In this document: piece by piece, positions 1-9,883 of the stretch
Layout of the letters: every line of letters begins with the position of its first letter
How positions within the stretch are numbered: the first letter of the stretch is position 1
DNA from: Nigrospora sphaerica
Lineage: Eukaryota > Ascomycota > Sordariomycetes > Amphisphaeriales > Apiosporaceae
DNA: 64,000 bases
NCBI GenBank assembly: GCA_018287875.1
Contig: JAGVVL010000022.1
Span: 372,001-436,000 of the forward strand
Direction of reading: 5' to 3'
Made by a program: the position numbers and the translations under genes
Notes under the pieces: model-generated
The model's database searches: none
What the model saw: only the letters and a program-made list of their open reading frames with translations
Told to the model about the DNA's origin: nothing

Positions 1-1834
1 GTGGTTCGGTGCTCTGGGCGTCACGAAGAATACCTCACAATCATAAACTAGCAGAGAACATGCGAAGTTTCTACCCGCCTCTTGTCCATGGGCGTCAACA
101 GGGCGAGTTCATGTAGGTGGGGCTCCCTCCCCAGTCCCCGTGTTGCCAAGTCGGCTGCGCATCGGGGCGGCGTTATGATTGGCACTAGAACAGATCCGTT
201 GCAGGTGAGCGAACCGGCCCAATCGGAGGCGATACAATAGAGGAGTGTCGACCGGTCAAGGCCTGGCGCTTTAGGGCGTGACCGGCCAGGTTTGGGAACA
301 CGTTTCGGGGGACACGCCTCAATACACACCCCATCACTGTCTGCCAAGCGCCCTTGGGGAGGTACCATACTACATCAAAATAGGTTAACCTGGTGGCGAA
401 TCCAGTGAGGAGATGCTTCTTCCCCGCTTTCGATGGATTACAGCGTTGTACTGCAACTGCAAGCCCCTTGCACTTGATGATCGTCACGATGTCTAAGATC
501 CAGCAGCAACCAAGAGCCCAGCGTCAATTTAACTTCGCCAGCATCGCCCGCATCGCCCTTGTAGGTGAAATGGGTCCTCAAGAGGCAGATGTAGACCCTT
601 CGAGTTAAAAGAACCTCTAGGGAGGCTCGTCAGAGTCGTTGGAAGCGTCAGAAGCTTCCGACTCGGTAAGCAACTGGTGGGCTTCGTATCGAGTTCATAT
701 ATGGCCAGTTATTTGCCGACGCAGCTCGTCTGCACATTTCTGATCGACATGGTGGATTGCTTGCCGACGCGCCTCTTCAAGGATTGGCCTTCTTCATCTG
801 TCGGTCCTTCTTCGTCTCCATCGCTAGGTTCAACACCGACTATCAGCGAAAAGTTATAATGGGCGCAGACGGCATAGACAATACGCATCTGCGTCCGAAG
901 ACCGTATTCTGGTGGCGAAGATCGAAGGGTCTTCCAAGCAGGCTGGGAAAGAGGAGAGGAGGGCCTGGCGCGGATGGCTTCCCGACCGAATCGACACAGC
1001 CTGGGGCGCCCTACAGCAGGGATGCTCGGAAAAGAAAATGATTCGCGGAGCGAAAACGGCGGCATGGAGAAAACCGCTCCACAAGGCTTCCGGTCAGTCT
1101 GCGGGCGCTTAGAACATCACAAGATGGGCCAGAACTGAAGGAGTAACGCAACCCCTTCCACCGGCTTTGCTTGTGCTCCACGCAGCACGCGGCCTAGCGA
1201 CAAGCCACGAAAGGAAAGCCGCGGCCTTCCAAGGGAGATTTTACTTGTCCTCCAAGGTGACACTACCAGTCGCCTTGCACCACCGCACCACAACCACTCC
1301 GAAATGGCATGATCACACATGCAGGACACCCTACGCAAGGCAAGGCCGGGCGGCGGAAGGCACCCGGCCCGGACTAGCTTCCGAACGGGTTCCTCGCGCG
1401 TCTGGGCGAACCTCTCTTCCGGGCTTTCGCCGCGCTAGCGAAAATGTGCTGGCGTATCGGGTAATACCCCAAGGCGTTTTGGAAAACCGTCACGGCCGTG
1501 CTTTGCAAAACCAGGGAAGCAATGCGGAGCGAAGCCCAGCTTGGTCTCCTGTTGGACCCAGCGGAACAAGAAGCCCTTCAAAGTTGGCGATAGGTTCTGC
1601 TGTTTCTCGTGGACCTCATGGACAGTCTGATCACCGTCGTGACGTTGTATAGTGTTTTTGGATACGCCGTATTTCTAACTACAGCGCGGACGGAAGTTCC
1701 CTTGCTATGCGCCCTGGTGGCTACAGGCAGTTTTTATTTCGCGGTCGGACATCAGATTCCAAGTTGCGCAATTGAAAGACGAACAAGATAGTCTACTCGG
1801 GTACGAACCGTGGCGAGCCTCGCATCCTTCATCT
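1..1834. other. Left-end region without recognisable genes
   Basis: I read all six frames and found only short, mutually overlapping frames of mixed composition. None has a domain, splice-site pattern or start context I recognise. The sequence is moderately GC-rich and shows no long tandem repeat. It may be intergenic or decayed repeat DNA. Confidence 0.5.
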
Positions 1835-2085
1835 CAAATGACCTGGAGTCATCCAAGCGGCGAGCGAATCTACTGTTCACTTCGTATGCCCTAGGATGGT
1901 AATAGCGAGTGCACACCAACCAGGTTTCCCGGCCCTTGGCCTCCCCTGTGTAGCAAATGCAAGGCTTGCTGCGGTGCACCCAGCCATCGCCGAGCAACTT
2001 CAAGTGTGACATGTGTAGTGCGCTATCATATTATGGTATATCCGAGTTCCTATTGCGGTGGGGGTTTCCGAGGCCAAGCTAAGAT
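1835..2085 (+). repeat. Dispersed diverged repeat, copy 1
   Basis: This stretch matches 7805-8045 in the same orientation along about 240 bp, with many substitutions and small indels. Shared landmarks in order are: GAGTCATCCAAGC / GAGTCCAAGC, GCGAGCGAATC, a CCTAGGATGGT / CCTGGGATGGT block, CCCTTGGCCT / GCTTGGCCTTCC, GGTGCACCCAGCC / GGTGCGCCCAGCC, and GTGTGACA(T/A)GTGTAGTGC followed by GAGTTCCTATTGCGGTGGGG / GAGTTCTTACGTCGGTGGGG. The family is unknown. It is probably an old transposon-derived repeat, since neither copy holds an open frame shared by both. Confidence 0.6.
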
Positions 2086-2960
2086 ACCAAGTGTCGTGCA
2101 GCGGACATGGGCACCGCATATGCCTGGCCAGTACTGCAACCACACTATCGCCTCCCGTCTTCGATTTCTAGCTTGCGTATCCAAGAGGACTGACTGGCTG
2201 GGAGAGGGCCGAAGTCTCCCTTCCCGGACCGCTCTGCCCGTTCAACGCCATAAACGTGCCGTCGCTGTGCCAATCGAGTTGTGGCAGTTTCCCGGTTTTC
2301 GTGGGGCCGAGATGCCAGCGCTGAACGGTTCTGTGCGACGCGGCACCTGATGCGCTCGTCGACAGCCATGCGGCCTTGGTTCCCCAAACCCCATGAATGA
2401 TCGGACGAACAGCATTGCTCAGAGCTTGGGGTCGGTCGACCGGGGTTGCCCGTAGCTTCAACCAGCCTCGGGGTCTCAACCGCAGACGGGCAATGATCAG
2501 ACCGCTCTGGCTGCAGGGAGCCGCTGGACCGACCAGTAGAATGAAGCTCTCGTTGCCGTGTAGCTTGGGTGTATTGAGGTCTCCGCGCCGTACCGGCGAG
2601 GTGATTGTTTGTCAGCTTACGGCCGCTGCGCTGTCCCATTGGGAGCCATTACATGAATGCCCACCTGGTTTGGGTGGTTCCGCCAACGTGGGCTGGGCCA
2701 CTGGCGAGATGCAGAAAATGCTGCTGCTGCCGCTGCACCGAACAAGGACAATTCATATCCGTCAAAGGCGGGGCCGACACTAATTCTAGATGCGCCAGAC
2801 GGCCGTAAGAACAACAGGCTCTCTCTCAACCGCTTCCACACACTCCTACGTTCCTTTAATGACCAATTATCTCACCTTTCCTTGCTATTTACACCCGGCC
2901 CAGCCAGCGCTTGCCTCATCTCTCTGCCCACCCCCAGCACGCACCACCCTCTCAGATACC

Positions 2961-3515
2961 ATGGCTAAGTACATGTGGGACACCAAAGTCTATTCGTCGG
3001 ATATGTTTGTTGAGGCCTGCGGCGCTATCCTCTTCGACCTCAGTATACTCGTCCCCAAAGTGTGCCTCCTCCACTACGGAGGCCAGAACCAGTGGCTCCT
3101 CCCCAAGGGCCGGCGCAACTGCAACGAGACGCGCCAGGAAGCGGCCATCCGGGAGGTCCAGGAGGAATCGGGCTACGCCTGTCGGCTGCGGCCTGTCACC
3201 ATGCCGACGCGCGCGCCGTCGGACGATGAGGCCGCCGACGTGAAGGATACGGCCCGATTCTACGGCGGCCTGACCGAGGCCTTCATGCTGGAGGTGCGAA
3301 ACCTGGGCGAGGTCGAGGGCGTCAAGCTGGTGTGGTGGTTCATCGCCGAGCTGGACAGGGACACGCCCCCGGGCACGCCTGAGGTCCATTACAAGCCATC
3401 CTTTTTCGACTGCGACGAGGCCATGCACATGTTGACTTTTCAGAAAGACCGCGACGTTTTGCGCCGGGCGCTCGACCTTATCAAAGGCTCAGACTGGCAC
3501 AATGTGTCGACCTAG
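2961..3515 (+). CDS. Nudix hydrolase, diphosphoinositol polyphosphate phosphohydrolase-like
   Basis: A 184-residue uninterrupted protein. The Nudix box lies at residues 50-72 and fits GX5EX7REUXEEXGU: G50-RRNCN-E56, then REVQEESGY at 64-72, with the metal-binding glutamates in REVQEE. A beta-rich N-terminal half (EACGAILFDLS, VCLLHY) and WLLPKGRR just before the box match fungal members that hydrolyse nucleoside or inositol pyrophosphates. A hydrophobic VKLVWWFIAELD strand follows. The substrate cannot be told from sequence. I chose the ATG at 2961 because it has a good context (ATACCATGGCT) and gives the usual N-terminus; the frame is open further upstream but that part is low complexity. 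It is intronless, 2-kb isolated on both sides and one of the few clean genes here. Likely soluble and cytosolic. Confidence 0.9.
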   Translation: MAKYMWDTKVYSSDMFVEACGAILFDLSILVPKVCLLHYGGQNQWLLPKGRRNCNETRQEAAIREVQEESGYACRLRPVTMPTRAPSDDEAADVKDTARFYGGLTEAFMLEVRNLGEVEGVKLVWWFIAELDRDTPPGTPEVHYKPSFFDCDEAMHMLTFQKDRDVLRRALDLIKGSDWHNVST

Positions 3516-3930
3516 GCCTGGGTCCGCCTCTAAATTTTTCGTGCGTCCTCGGCTGCCCACCGCTATTCGCTTGCTTGGTCCCTATCACCCGGGGTCCTCC
3601 CCTCCCAGCCGGTTTTAAAAATACACGATTCCAGACACACGCCACGCGAGACACGACTTCCCCGCGTCTTTCTTCTTCCCATTCCATATCTTTTAGGGGG
3701 CCTACTCCCCCGGCTGCCTGCTTGCGAGGACAGGGGGCGTCCGAGGCGTGCACGGCATGTCAATTTGGGGCGGTTGGCCCAACAGTCACTACCCAAGTCT
3801 CTATGTAGCCTGCAGATGTCACTCAATGGGTGCATGAACAAGCGTCGCCTCGTGGCGGTTCACCCCGGCTCTGTCCGAATTTTCGCTGTTCGTGTCCGCC
3901 TTCCAATTGATGACACCTGTCACTAGACGC

Positions 3931-3953
3931 GGAGAGAGAGAGAGAGAGAGAGA
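3931..3953. repeat. (GA)n microsatellite
   Basis: About eleven uninterrupted GA units lie 0.4 kb downstream of the Nudix gene. It is a simple repeat with no evident function. Confidence 0.9.
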
Positions 3954-4134
3954 TGTATTATCGCCATACTGGGACGGTGTCCCGCCTCCCGGCGGGCATC
4001 TGGCGTGCGAGAGTCTATCTACTACAAGATATCCCACATATCAAGCCCAATAGCAAACCTTTGGTCGAACCGTCTCCGTGGCTCCTCCGTGCGAGCTCGT
4101 TCCCGGCGTTATCTTCATCCAACTAGCTACTGCT

Positions 4135-5249
4135 TCACATGGAGTGTCCTCTACGGCCTACCGGCGGCGGACAGATATCTTCGTAGTACTTCGTTAATGT
4201 AACGAAGAGCTGGAACTTCTCTGGGTCATGTACTAGCCGTTGCCAGTATTCCTGCAAGGTTTTCGGTTCGGGGTCAAATTTGGGCCACCAGGTCCGGAGC
4301 CTCCGCATTTTCCGGCAGTGAACTAGGTATTCCGGTGTCCGCAGCATGCGGCAGGCGCATCGGTCGTTCTGGGAATGTCCGAACTTCTTGTGGTACCAGT
4401 CAAAGTCTCCGTGACCTGATCGGAGGGCGAGGAGGTTATAGAGTGTCTGTCGAGGAGGTCCAGCTCCTTTGGAGCCTTGAGAGTAGCCTCGGTGAAACCG
4501 AGTTCTCGGTAGCGCTTACATCCCTGGGAGGCTTCTTCCCACCAGGAAGCAAACTGTTTACCGATGATCGTCCTCCGAAGTCTCTTAACTCCAGCATAGG
4601 TGGCGGGGATCCTGGGGCTCTCTAGGAGGGCTGCCTCTTCCTTCGCAAGCCTGTCGGCCTCTTCGTTTCCTGGGATCTTCTCGTGGCCCGGTACCCATCG
4701 GACGCGGACGTCCGCTGTAGTCGCTAGCTCCTGGAAGTGGAGGTAAACTTCTTGTGAGCTCGTCGGTACGCTTCCTGTGAGGCCTTGGATAACCGACGTG
4801 TTATCTAGGCAGACGTGGATTGTCGCGCCTGGGTCGATTCGATAGGCTTGGCGTAGGCCCTGCCACGCTCCGACAACCTCTCCGTCGAAGACCTCCGGGA
4901 GGCCCAGTCGGCCCTTGCCCTGGCTGATTTTCCGCCGATCTCTGTAGATGGCGAAACCCCAGCCGACTGTCTCTCCCGGTCCCTTCGACCCGTCCGAGAA
5001 GACGACGAGGTGGGTGTCGGGAAGCTTAGACTGCCATGCGATGAACTCTTTCGCCGCTGTCTTCTTGTTTTTCTGCGGCTCCTGCTTCTGCATGTATCTC
5101 TTCGGGAGATAATATGGCCTCGGAATGTCGGGCAGGAGTCTGGCTGCTATCTGGAGCCTGGTCCGTGCTGGCTGTAGGGAGCCATAGCCAATGCCAGGAG
5201 GGTACGGCCGCAGTGCTATACGTGCCGTCAGAATGTGGTCTTCATCCAT
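4135..5249 (-). pseudogene. LINE RNase H domain and C-terminal tail, frameshifted
   Basis: The RNase H fold is recognisable from VVFSDGSKG (first Asp), FDGEVVGAWQGL (Glu), VCLDNTSV (second Asp) and WVPGHEKIPGNEEADRLA (His and last Asp), so the D-E-D-D site is present. After KELDLLDR the reading frame must shift to continue as LYNLLALRSGHGDFDWYHKK and the tail ending at 4135. That tail contains a CxC..H..C arrangement typical of LINE C-termini. One extra C in the CACTC run near 4440 would restore the frame. The domain would remove RNA from the RNA:DNA hybrid during retrotransposition, but this copy lacks the polymerase and cannot act alone. Confidence 0.8.
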
Positions 5250-5390
5250 TGACTGGAGCCGCTATCCGAAGCGGTAGAACGCTATTTCTAGCGCGATTCG
5301 TGCCGTTGGGATACCTACGTCCCTATAGAGCGTGGCTGTTGGTGTTGTCTTCGATACAGGTAGGACAGCCCGTAAGTTAGAGGACCCCTA
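4135..5390 (-). mobile_element. 5'-truncated Tad-like LINE remnant (ORF2 C-terminal part)
   Basis: The minus strand encodes the end of a non-LTR retrotransposon ORF2. Starting near 5385 it reads a reverse-transcriptase-end peptide AVLPVSKTTPTATLYRD. Next come the linker GIPTARIALEIAFYR, a full RNase H type I domain, and the usual cysteine/histidine tail. The 5' part, with the reverse transcriptase catalytic core, is absent beyond about 5390, as expected for 5'-truncated insertions. Two lesions break the frame: an in-frame TAG near 5266 and a one-base frameshift near 4440. No poly(A)-like tail or target-site duplication could be defined. It is a dead copy of a different LINE lineage from the 11.6-13.2 kb copies. 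Confidence 0.8.
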
Positions 5391-5611
5391 TTTGGCCCCT
5401 TATATTTGGCCCCCTTTAGATTGATTGTATGAAGCTCAACCTTACTACTTCGACCGACTACATATTCTTAGTTCATAACAATCATGATAAACCAGCCTCG
5501 CTCAGGCTTTCTGTGGTACACAAAACGGACCCGCAATTGCCCTGCTGTAACTGCGCCTTGTATGTGCGACACACCCCCCAGATCTTACTGACAAGCTCCT
5601 GGTTCCTCCTT

Positions 5612-5690
5612 GTGAGGGCGCTTTCAGTAGGATCTGAACCCACGACTTTATGCTGCATACGTTTACCACAATCGGCCTAAGGTCAGTCTT
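5612..5690 (-). other. tRNA-like remnant with A and B boxes
   Basis: Reading the minus strand, an A-box-like GGCCGATTGTGG is followed by a B-box-like GGGTTCAGATCCTAC. The latter forms a T-arm with a 5-bp stem (GTGGG / CCTAC, one G-U pair). I could not fold a matching acceptor stem or a convincing anticodon arm, so this is not called as a tRNA gene. It could be a decayed Leu- or Ser-type tRNA or the head of a tRNA-derived SINE. It lies about 220 bp from the truncated end of the LINE. Confidence 0.4.
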
Positions 5691-5699
5691 TTTGACTGT

Positions 5700-6968
5700 T
5701 CGATCGTGGATCGCCTAGTGGGGCCATGAATTCCACTAGATAAGGATGGCTGGTGTGTGTGTGCGTGAGGAGAAGCGCAATCACTACCACTGCGACATCT
5801 TGCCAAGCGCTAACCGGGCTCATAACTTTCGCACTGGAGAGGGTTTGGGTGATTAAGTTCAAAGTTGTACTAGTAGAAGAAGGAACAAATGAAAAGCTAG
5901 CTGTAGTGAGTGTAGTATATACTATAGGCCCTGGAGCCCTTGCACACGCGCCACACCAGTTCAGTGGCGCAGCTGACGCGGCATGACCTGCGAGTAGGTG
6001 CAAGTCCTTTTATGCCACATATCTGAGATATGCGACAAAACAAGATTGGAGGATAAGAGGTCTTGCGCGTCAAACACGCGGCCTTCTCGGAAGTGTAGGT
6101 GGCGGAGCACGTGCGCACAAACCCCCTTCATCGGCTTACGGAGCCAGGTCCATCACAATGCCCCCCGCTTTGCTGTTCCGGCGAGATAGGATGGGGACTC
6201 CTGACAAACATCATGAGAGCCGCGCAAGACCAAAAAAACCGCAACTTCTGGCTTCTATATCGAACTCACACGAGAGACGTGTTCTCGGGATAGTGTTCTT
6301 GGCGGAATGACTGGGAGCCGAGACCAAGATTCAACATGGCAGCAACCTCAGCGTAAGTATGCGCTGATGATGGTGTACCCTGCCAACACCACTGACCCAT
6401 GCCGGAGCCAGGAGGGGCAGGAGGCAACGGGCTGTAGCGGGTTGCCGCCAGAGGCCATCCGCTCACTGGAACTCGTCCGCGGCCCCCTGGAGCCCCCGGG
6501 CGAGCCCGTCCCGCCTGGAAAGCCCAATCCTGGCCTATTTCGCTGCCTTGGCTCAATCGGCCCCGCCTGCCTCGGCGCCCTGACTCAATCGCAGACTGGT
6601 TATTTAGCGGACTTGTCCGTAGTAACCCGTGCCCTGCGCATATCCGCACTCGGCACTGCGCTGATACAGCACCACCCGCCTTCTCTTAAGTATTCCGCTG
6701 CTAGTGGCGGGCGTAAGAGCGGGTGCACTCCCGCCGTCCACAAATACAGCAAACAAAACCAACGGGGCCGTATGGGCGCCTCTATAATACCACTAGAACG
6801 AGGATGAGGTTGTTTCCGCGCGCATAACGAGTGAACATCACGATGGCTAATAGCACAGGCTGTCTAGCGCGGTCTAGATTTGCTATTACGGCCTTCGACG
6901 GTATCGGACGTTCGTCAACCCGACCAGCTTAGGTGCGGTCTGTCCCTAATACCTTTCTGTTCTTTCGA
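5700..6968. other. Intergenic stretch, no recognised gene
   Basis: Several open frames exist here, including one of 166 codons from an ATG at 6307. Its composition (Pro, Gly, Ser-rich, no domain) and an opposing open frame of 127 codons over the same bases suggest chance openness in GC-rich DNA. Nothing else is evident up to the TIR element. Confidence 0.45.
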
Positions 6969-6970
6969 TA

Positions 6971-7071
6971 ACGTAGATGTCATAAGAGTCGCACAGTCAT
7001 AGGAGTCGCACAGTCATACGAGTCGCACACCGAAAATACTAACAAAAACGTTCGTGCACAACCGTGCACTT
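6971..7071 (+). repeat. Left terminal inverted repeat
   Basis: It starts ACGTAGATGT and continues through three GAGTCGCACA(GTCATAC) units and CACCGAAAATACT to end near CCGTGCACTT. It aligns with the reverse complement of 7497-7598 with about a dozen mismatches. Confidence 0.85.
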
Positions 7072-7289
7072 GGCTTATTTCAGCTTCAAAAAGTTGAAAT
7101 GTCTAATATAAGCTTTCTTATATAGAATAAAATAAAAATTATCTTTTCCGATTTTTTAAAAATATATTACATAAAACATCGAAGAGAAACTTAAAAAGCC
7201 GTTTTTTCTATTTTCTTGGTATAAGTAGTTAAATAAAATTATAAATAACAAATTAAAAATACTGTCAAAATCTCCGCTATATTGATAAG

Positions 7290-7450
7290 TGTCACGGTGG
7301 GGCCTCCCGGGAGCATTCAGGCGCACTACCGCTGCGCTAGCGCGGGCGCAAAGACTAGGATGCAGAACCGGAAAGGTTCTACACTGCTCACATATAAGGG
7401 TTCAGGTCAGGTCAGGTCGTAACCACTTTCAGGGGCCTCGCCCCGTGACA
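7290..7450. mobile_element. Solo LTR (161 bp) with ATAAG target duplication
   Basis: The unit begins TGTCACGGTGGGGCC and ends GGCCTCGCCCCGTGACA, giving TG..CA termini with short inverted repeats as in LTRs. The 5 bp before it (7285-7289, ATAAG) are repeated directly after it (7451-7455), the mark of integrase-mediated insertion. It is GC-rich with a GGTCAGGTCAGGTCGT tract, quite unlike the AT-rich element around it. No internal retrotransposon region is present, so it is a solo LTR left by LTR-LTR recombination, or a very short non-autonomous LTR element. Orientation is uncertain. Confidence 0.85.
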
Positions 7451-7496
7451 ATAAGCTAATTCTTAAACCCCGGAATTTTTTAAGTAATATTTGTTA

Positions 7497-7598
7497 AAGT
7501 GCACGATTACGCACGGGCATTTTCTGTCAGTATTTTCGGTGTGCGACTTGTATGACTGTGCGACTCGTATGACTGTGCGACTCGTATAACATCTACGT
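7497..7598 (-). repeat. Right terminal inverted repeat
   Basis: Reverse complement of the left repeat, ending ACATCTACGT next to the TA duplication. It contains three 17-bp GTATGACTGTGCGACTC-type units. Confidence 0.85.
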
Positions 7599-7804
7599 TA
7601 AGCATAGTTTCTTCTTCCAATGCCTTCCGTGGCTACGCCTGGGCAGGATTGGGCCGGTGATATCCTTGGCCAGTACGGCGCTTAGAGATGCCGTGAGTTT
7701 GGACGTGGTATTCAGCAATCATCGCCATGTGACAGTGCTTACTCTTCTTAATGAGCTTGTTATGAATAATGGTGAGCGCCACACCCTTCAGCCCAAACGA
7801 TCAG

Positions 7805-8045
7805 GAGGAGTCCAAGCAACGAGCGAATCGACGATCCGGTTCGGACGCCCTGGGATGGTGATACACACGGACCAGGCATTTTGGCGCTTGGCCTTCCTGG
7901 TATGGCAAACAAGTGACAAGGCCTGCTGGGGTGCGCCCAGCCGCCGCCGAGTGGGTTCATGTGTGACAAGTGTAGTGCAGCATCATATCGTTGTGTTATA
8001 TATGAGTTCTTACGTCGGTGGGGTTATCCGGGGCCTGCTTTTCGT
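7805..8045 (+). repeat. Dispersed diverged repeat, copy 2
   Basis: Second copy of the repeat at 1835-2085, in the same orientation and about 6 kb away. It starts just beyond the TIR element. The best conserved block is the stretch around GGTGCGCCCAGCC and GTGTGACAAGTGTAGTGC. The copies differ by many point changes, so the duplication is old. Confidence 0.6.
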
Positions 8046-9883
8046 GACGCGGTCGCATTCTGCATTGGCCAGACAGGCACGACCCCGCAGCGAGACCCCA
8101 GTTTCGTTGCAACTGCACGGCAACCGGGAAGCCCTGCATCCCGGCATCCCGGTTATTTCCATTATTTGCTGCTGCAAATGGGATGCAAAGCCGCTTTTCA
8201 CCCTGGTTCGTTATGCACAACATCCGCCCCTTTGTTGCTTTTGCTGATGCTGCTGTTTTTCTTGTTGTCGTTGCTCCCTGAGATCGGTGGGTACTTACTT
8301 TGTATCGTGTGCTTGCTTATAGCCGACGAAACCCAAGCACGAGCTGGTCGCGACCAGGCCAGAACCGGAGCCAGATCAGAGCTAGACCATGTCTGAGCAA
8401 GCTGTATTGGCCCAGAGGAGGTGGGCAAACGGCCTATAAATTGACGCTGCTCCGAGTGGCACGGGCCTCCCACAATGGATCGCCTGGATGGATCGAGCGG
8501 GCGACGCCCCAGAACCAACGAACGACACCCCGGTTCCCGAAGGCAAGGCCCTGGTGACACGGAGTTTCGACAAGTGCTCGTGTTCCGGGGCTTCGTGCGC
8601 GCGTGTATTCATGCGTGAGTGTGAATGTGTGTGTGAGTGTGAATGTGTGTGTGAGTGTGAATGTGTGTGTGAGTGTGTATATGTGTGTGTGTTCCATCCC
8701 TGGTACGCACATCAATACCCATAGCCGCCCATGCTTACATAGTCGTATCCATCTATGCCCATCCTTGCCCGCACTCATATAAAGCTACCTAGGTAGAGCG
8801 CGTGCTATCACATCACACCTTGCGTTACCAGTTACACAGGCGCGCGGCCGGTACGATACCGCTCGAGCAGCCAAGTACCTGCATACATCATCTGGCCGAA
8901 ATGCAGCGCCCCAGCCCACGGATGCGCACGCTCGATAGACACGTCAATCTTGGCCCTGGGCTACTGTCCCTATCCGCGCAGCCCAGCGTTCTTCGTCTTC
9001 CTGTCGACTCTGTCCGTCACCGGGCGCCCAGAACCGGGCGCTGTCACACGACAGAACAAGGAGTGTTCCCGTCGCTACCGCGCGTGCACCAGCAGTCAAA
9101 CCTCCCCTGCCTGTCTGACCTGCCCAACCCTGGGTAAGTAACACATGGGAATTGGAAAAACACAGTGAACATACAGGCACATACAGGTATGTGTCATGAT
9201 AGCCAGAAGGCCAAATCAGAGCGCGCGCGGTACTCTCGCGCCCGGCATCGGCCGTCCCTGCTACGCCAGGTCTTCGGCGCGCGAGGGAGGGATTATGATT
9301 CGTCCGTATCTCCGAGATCTATGTATGGATATCCGTTGCCGTCGACGTAGTAACTCCCATCTCATCCGCACCTCGAACAGCCAACTATATGGTAACAGGA
9401 TGCTTTTACTTAATTACTTTTTATTCCCTCTTTGCCCCGGACATAAAACTGCTTTCCTCGACAAACCGTCTGTCTCTCCTCATTTCATTAAAAGCCCTTT
9501 TGCTCGTCATCGCTGTTGCTAGCATCGTTGTCATCTCTCCCTCCTCCCCCTTCATCTTCCTCTACTCTCTTCATCCTCACCTTTGTCTCAGGGCTCATAC
9601 ACACGTCACAACAACAGAACCTTACACTGGCCACCCTCCTCATCCATTCCCCCAACTCTTTTCTACCTGCTCTTGTCTGTGCTGCGCAAAGGCAAGCCCA
9701 AAGCCACACAAGTACATTTTGGCCAGAGCTACCAGACGTGACATTGACCCAAGGTCCCTGCGATTGCGCATTTTACATTACAAGAGGTTAATCGGCGCCG
9801 CCAAGGTTCTCTCATCTATCAACTCATTGCCCGCCTTGTAACAAAAAAAGCTCACAACCCGCACCATCAGCAGCAGCACCGCT
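8046..9883. other. Intergenic stretch upstream of the dioxygenase
   Basis: No gene recognised. It contains the microsatellite at 8615-8692. It ends in a pyrimidine-rich tract (about 9520-9660) and AACAAAAAAAGCTCACAACC just before the dioxygenase start. That could be promoter and 5' leader sequence. Confidence 0.45.
8615..8692. repeat. 18-bp GT-rich microsatellite/minisatellite
   Basis: About four copies of a unit close to TGAGTGTGAATGTGTGTG, running into GTATATGTGTGTGTG. The repeat is clear by eye. Confidence 0.9.

Larger units (their letters stand above)
6969..7600. mobile_element. MITE-like TIR element with TA target duplication
   Basis: Both ends read TA-ACGTAGATGT inwards, and the element (6971-7598) is bounded by TA on each side as for Tc1/mariner-type insertions. 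The terminal inverted repeats are about 100 bp and highly similar. Each carries three tandem copies of a 17-bp unit close to GAGTCGCACAGTCATAC. The inside is strongly AT-rich from about 7085 to 7285 and has no transposase frame, so it is non-autonomous. It is interrupted by a separate solo LTR at 7290-7450. Without that insertion and its 5-bp duplication the element would be about 460 bp. I do not recognise the family by name. Confidence 0.85.

Noticed and set aside
5612..5690. Functional tRNA gene on the minus strand
   Set aside because: Only A-box-like and B-box-like segments with a T-arm are present. The acceptor and anticodon stems do not pair, so it is listed as a remnant only.
6307..6807. 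166-codon open frame starting with ATG
   Set aside because: No recognisable motif, Pro/Gly/Ser-rich, and a 127-codon frame is open on the opposite strand over the same bases.
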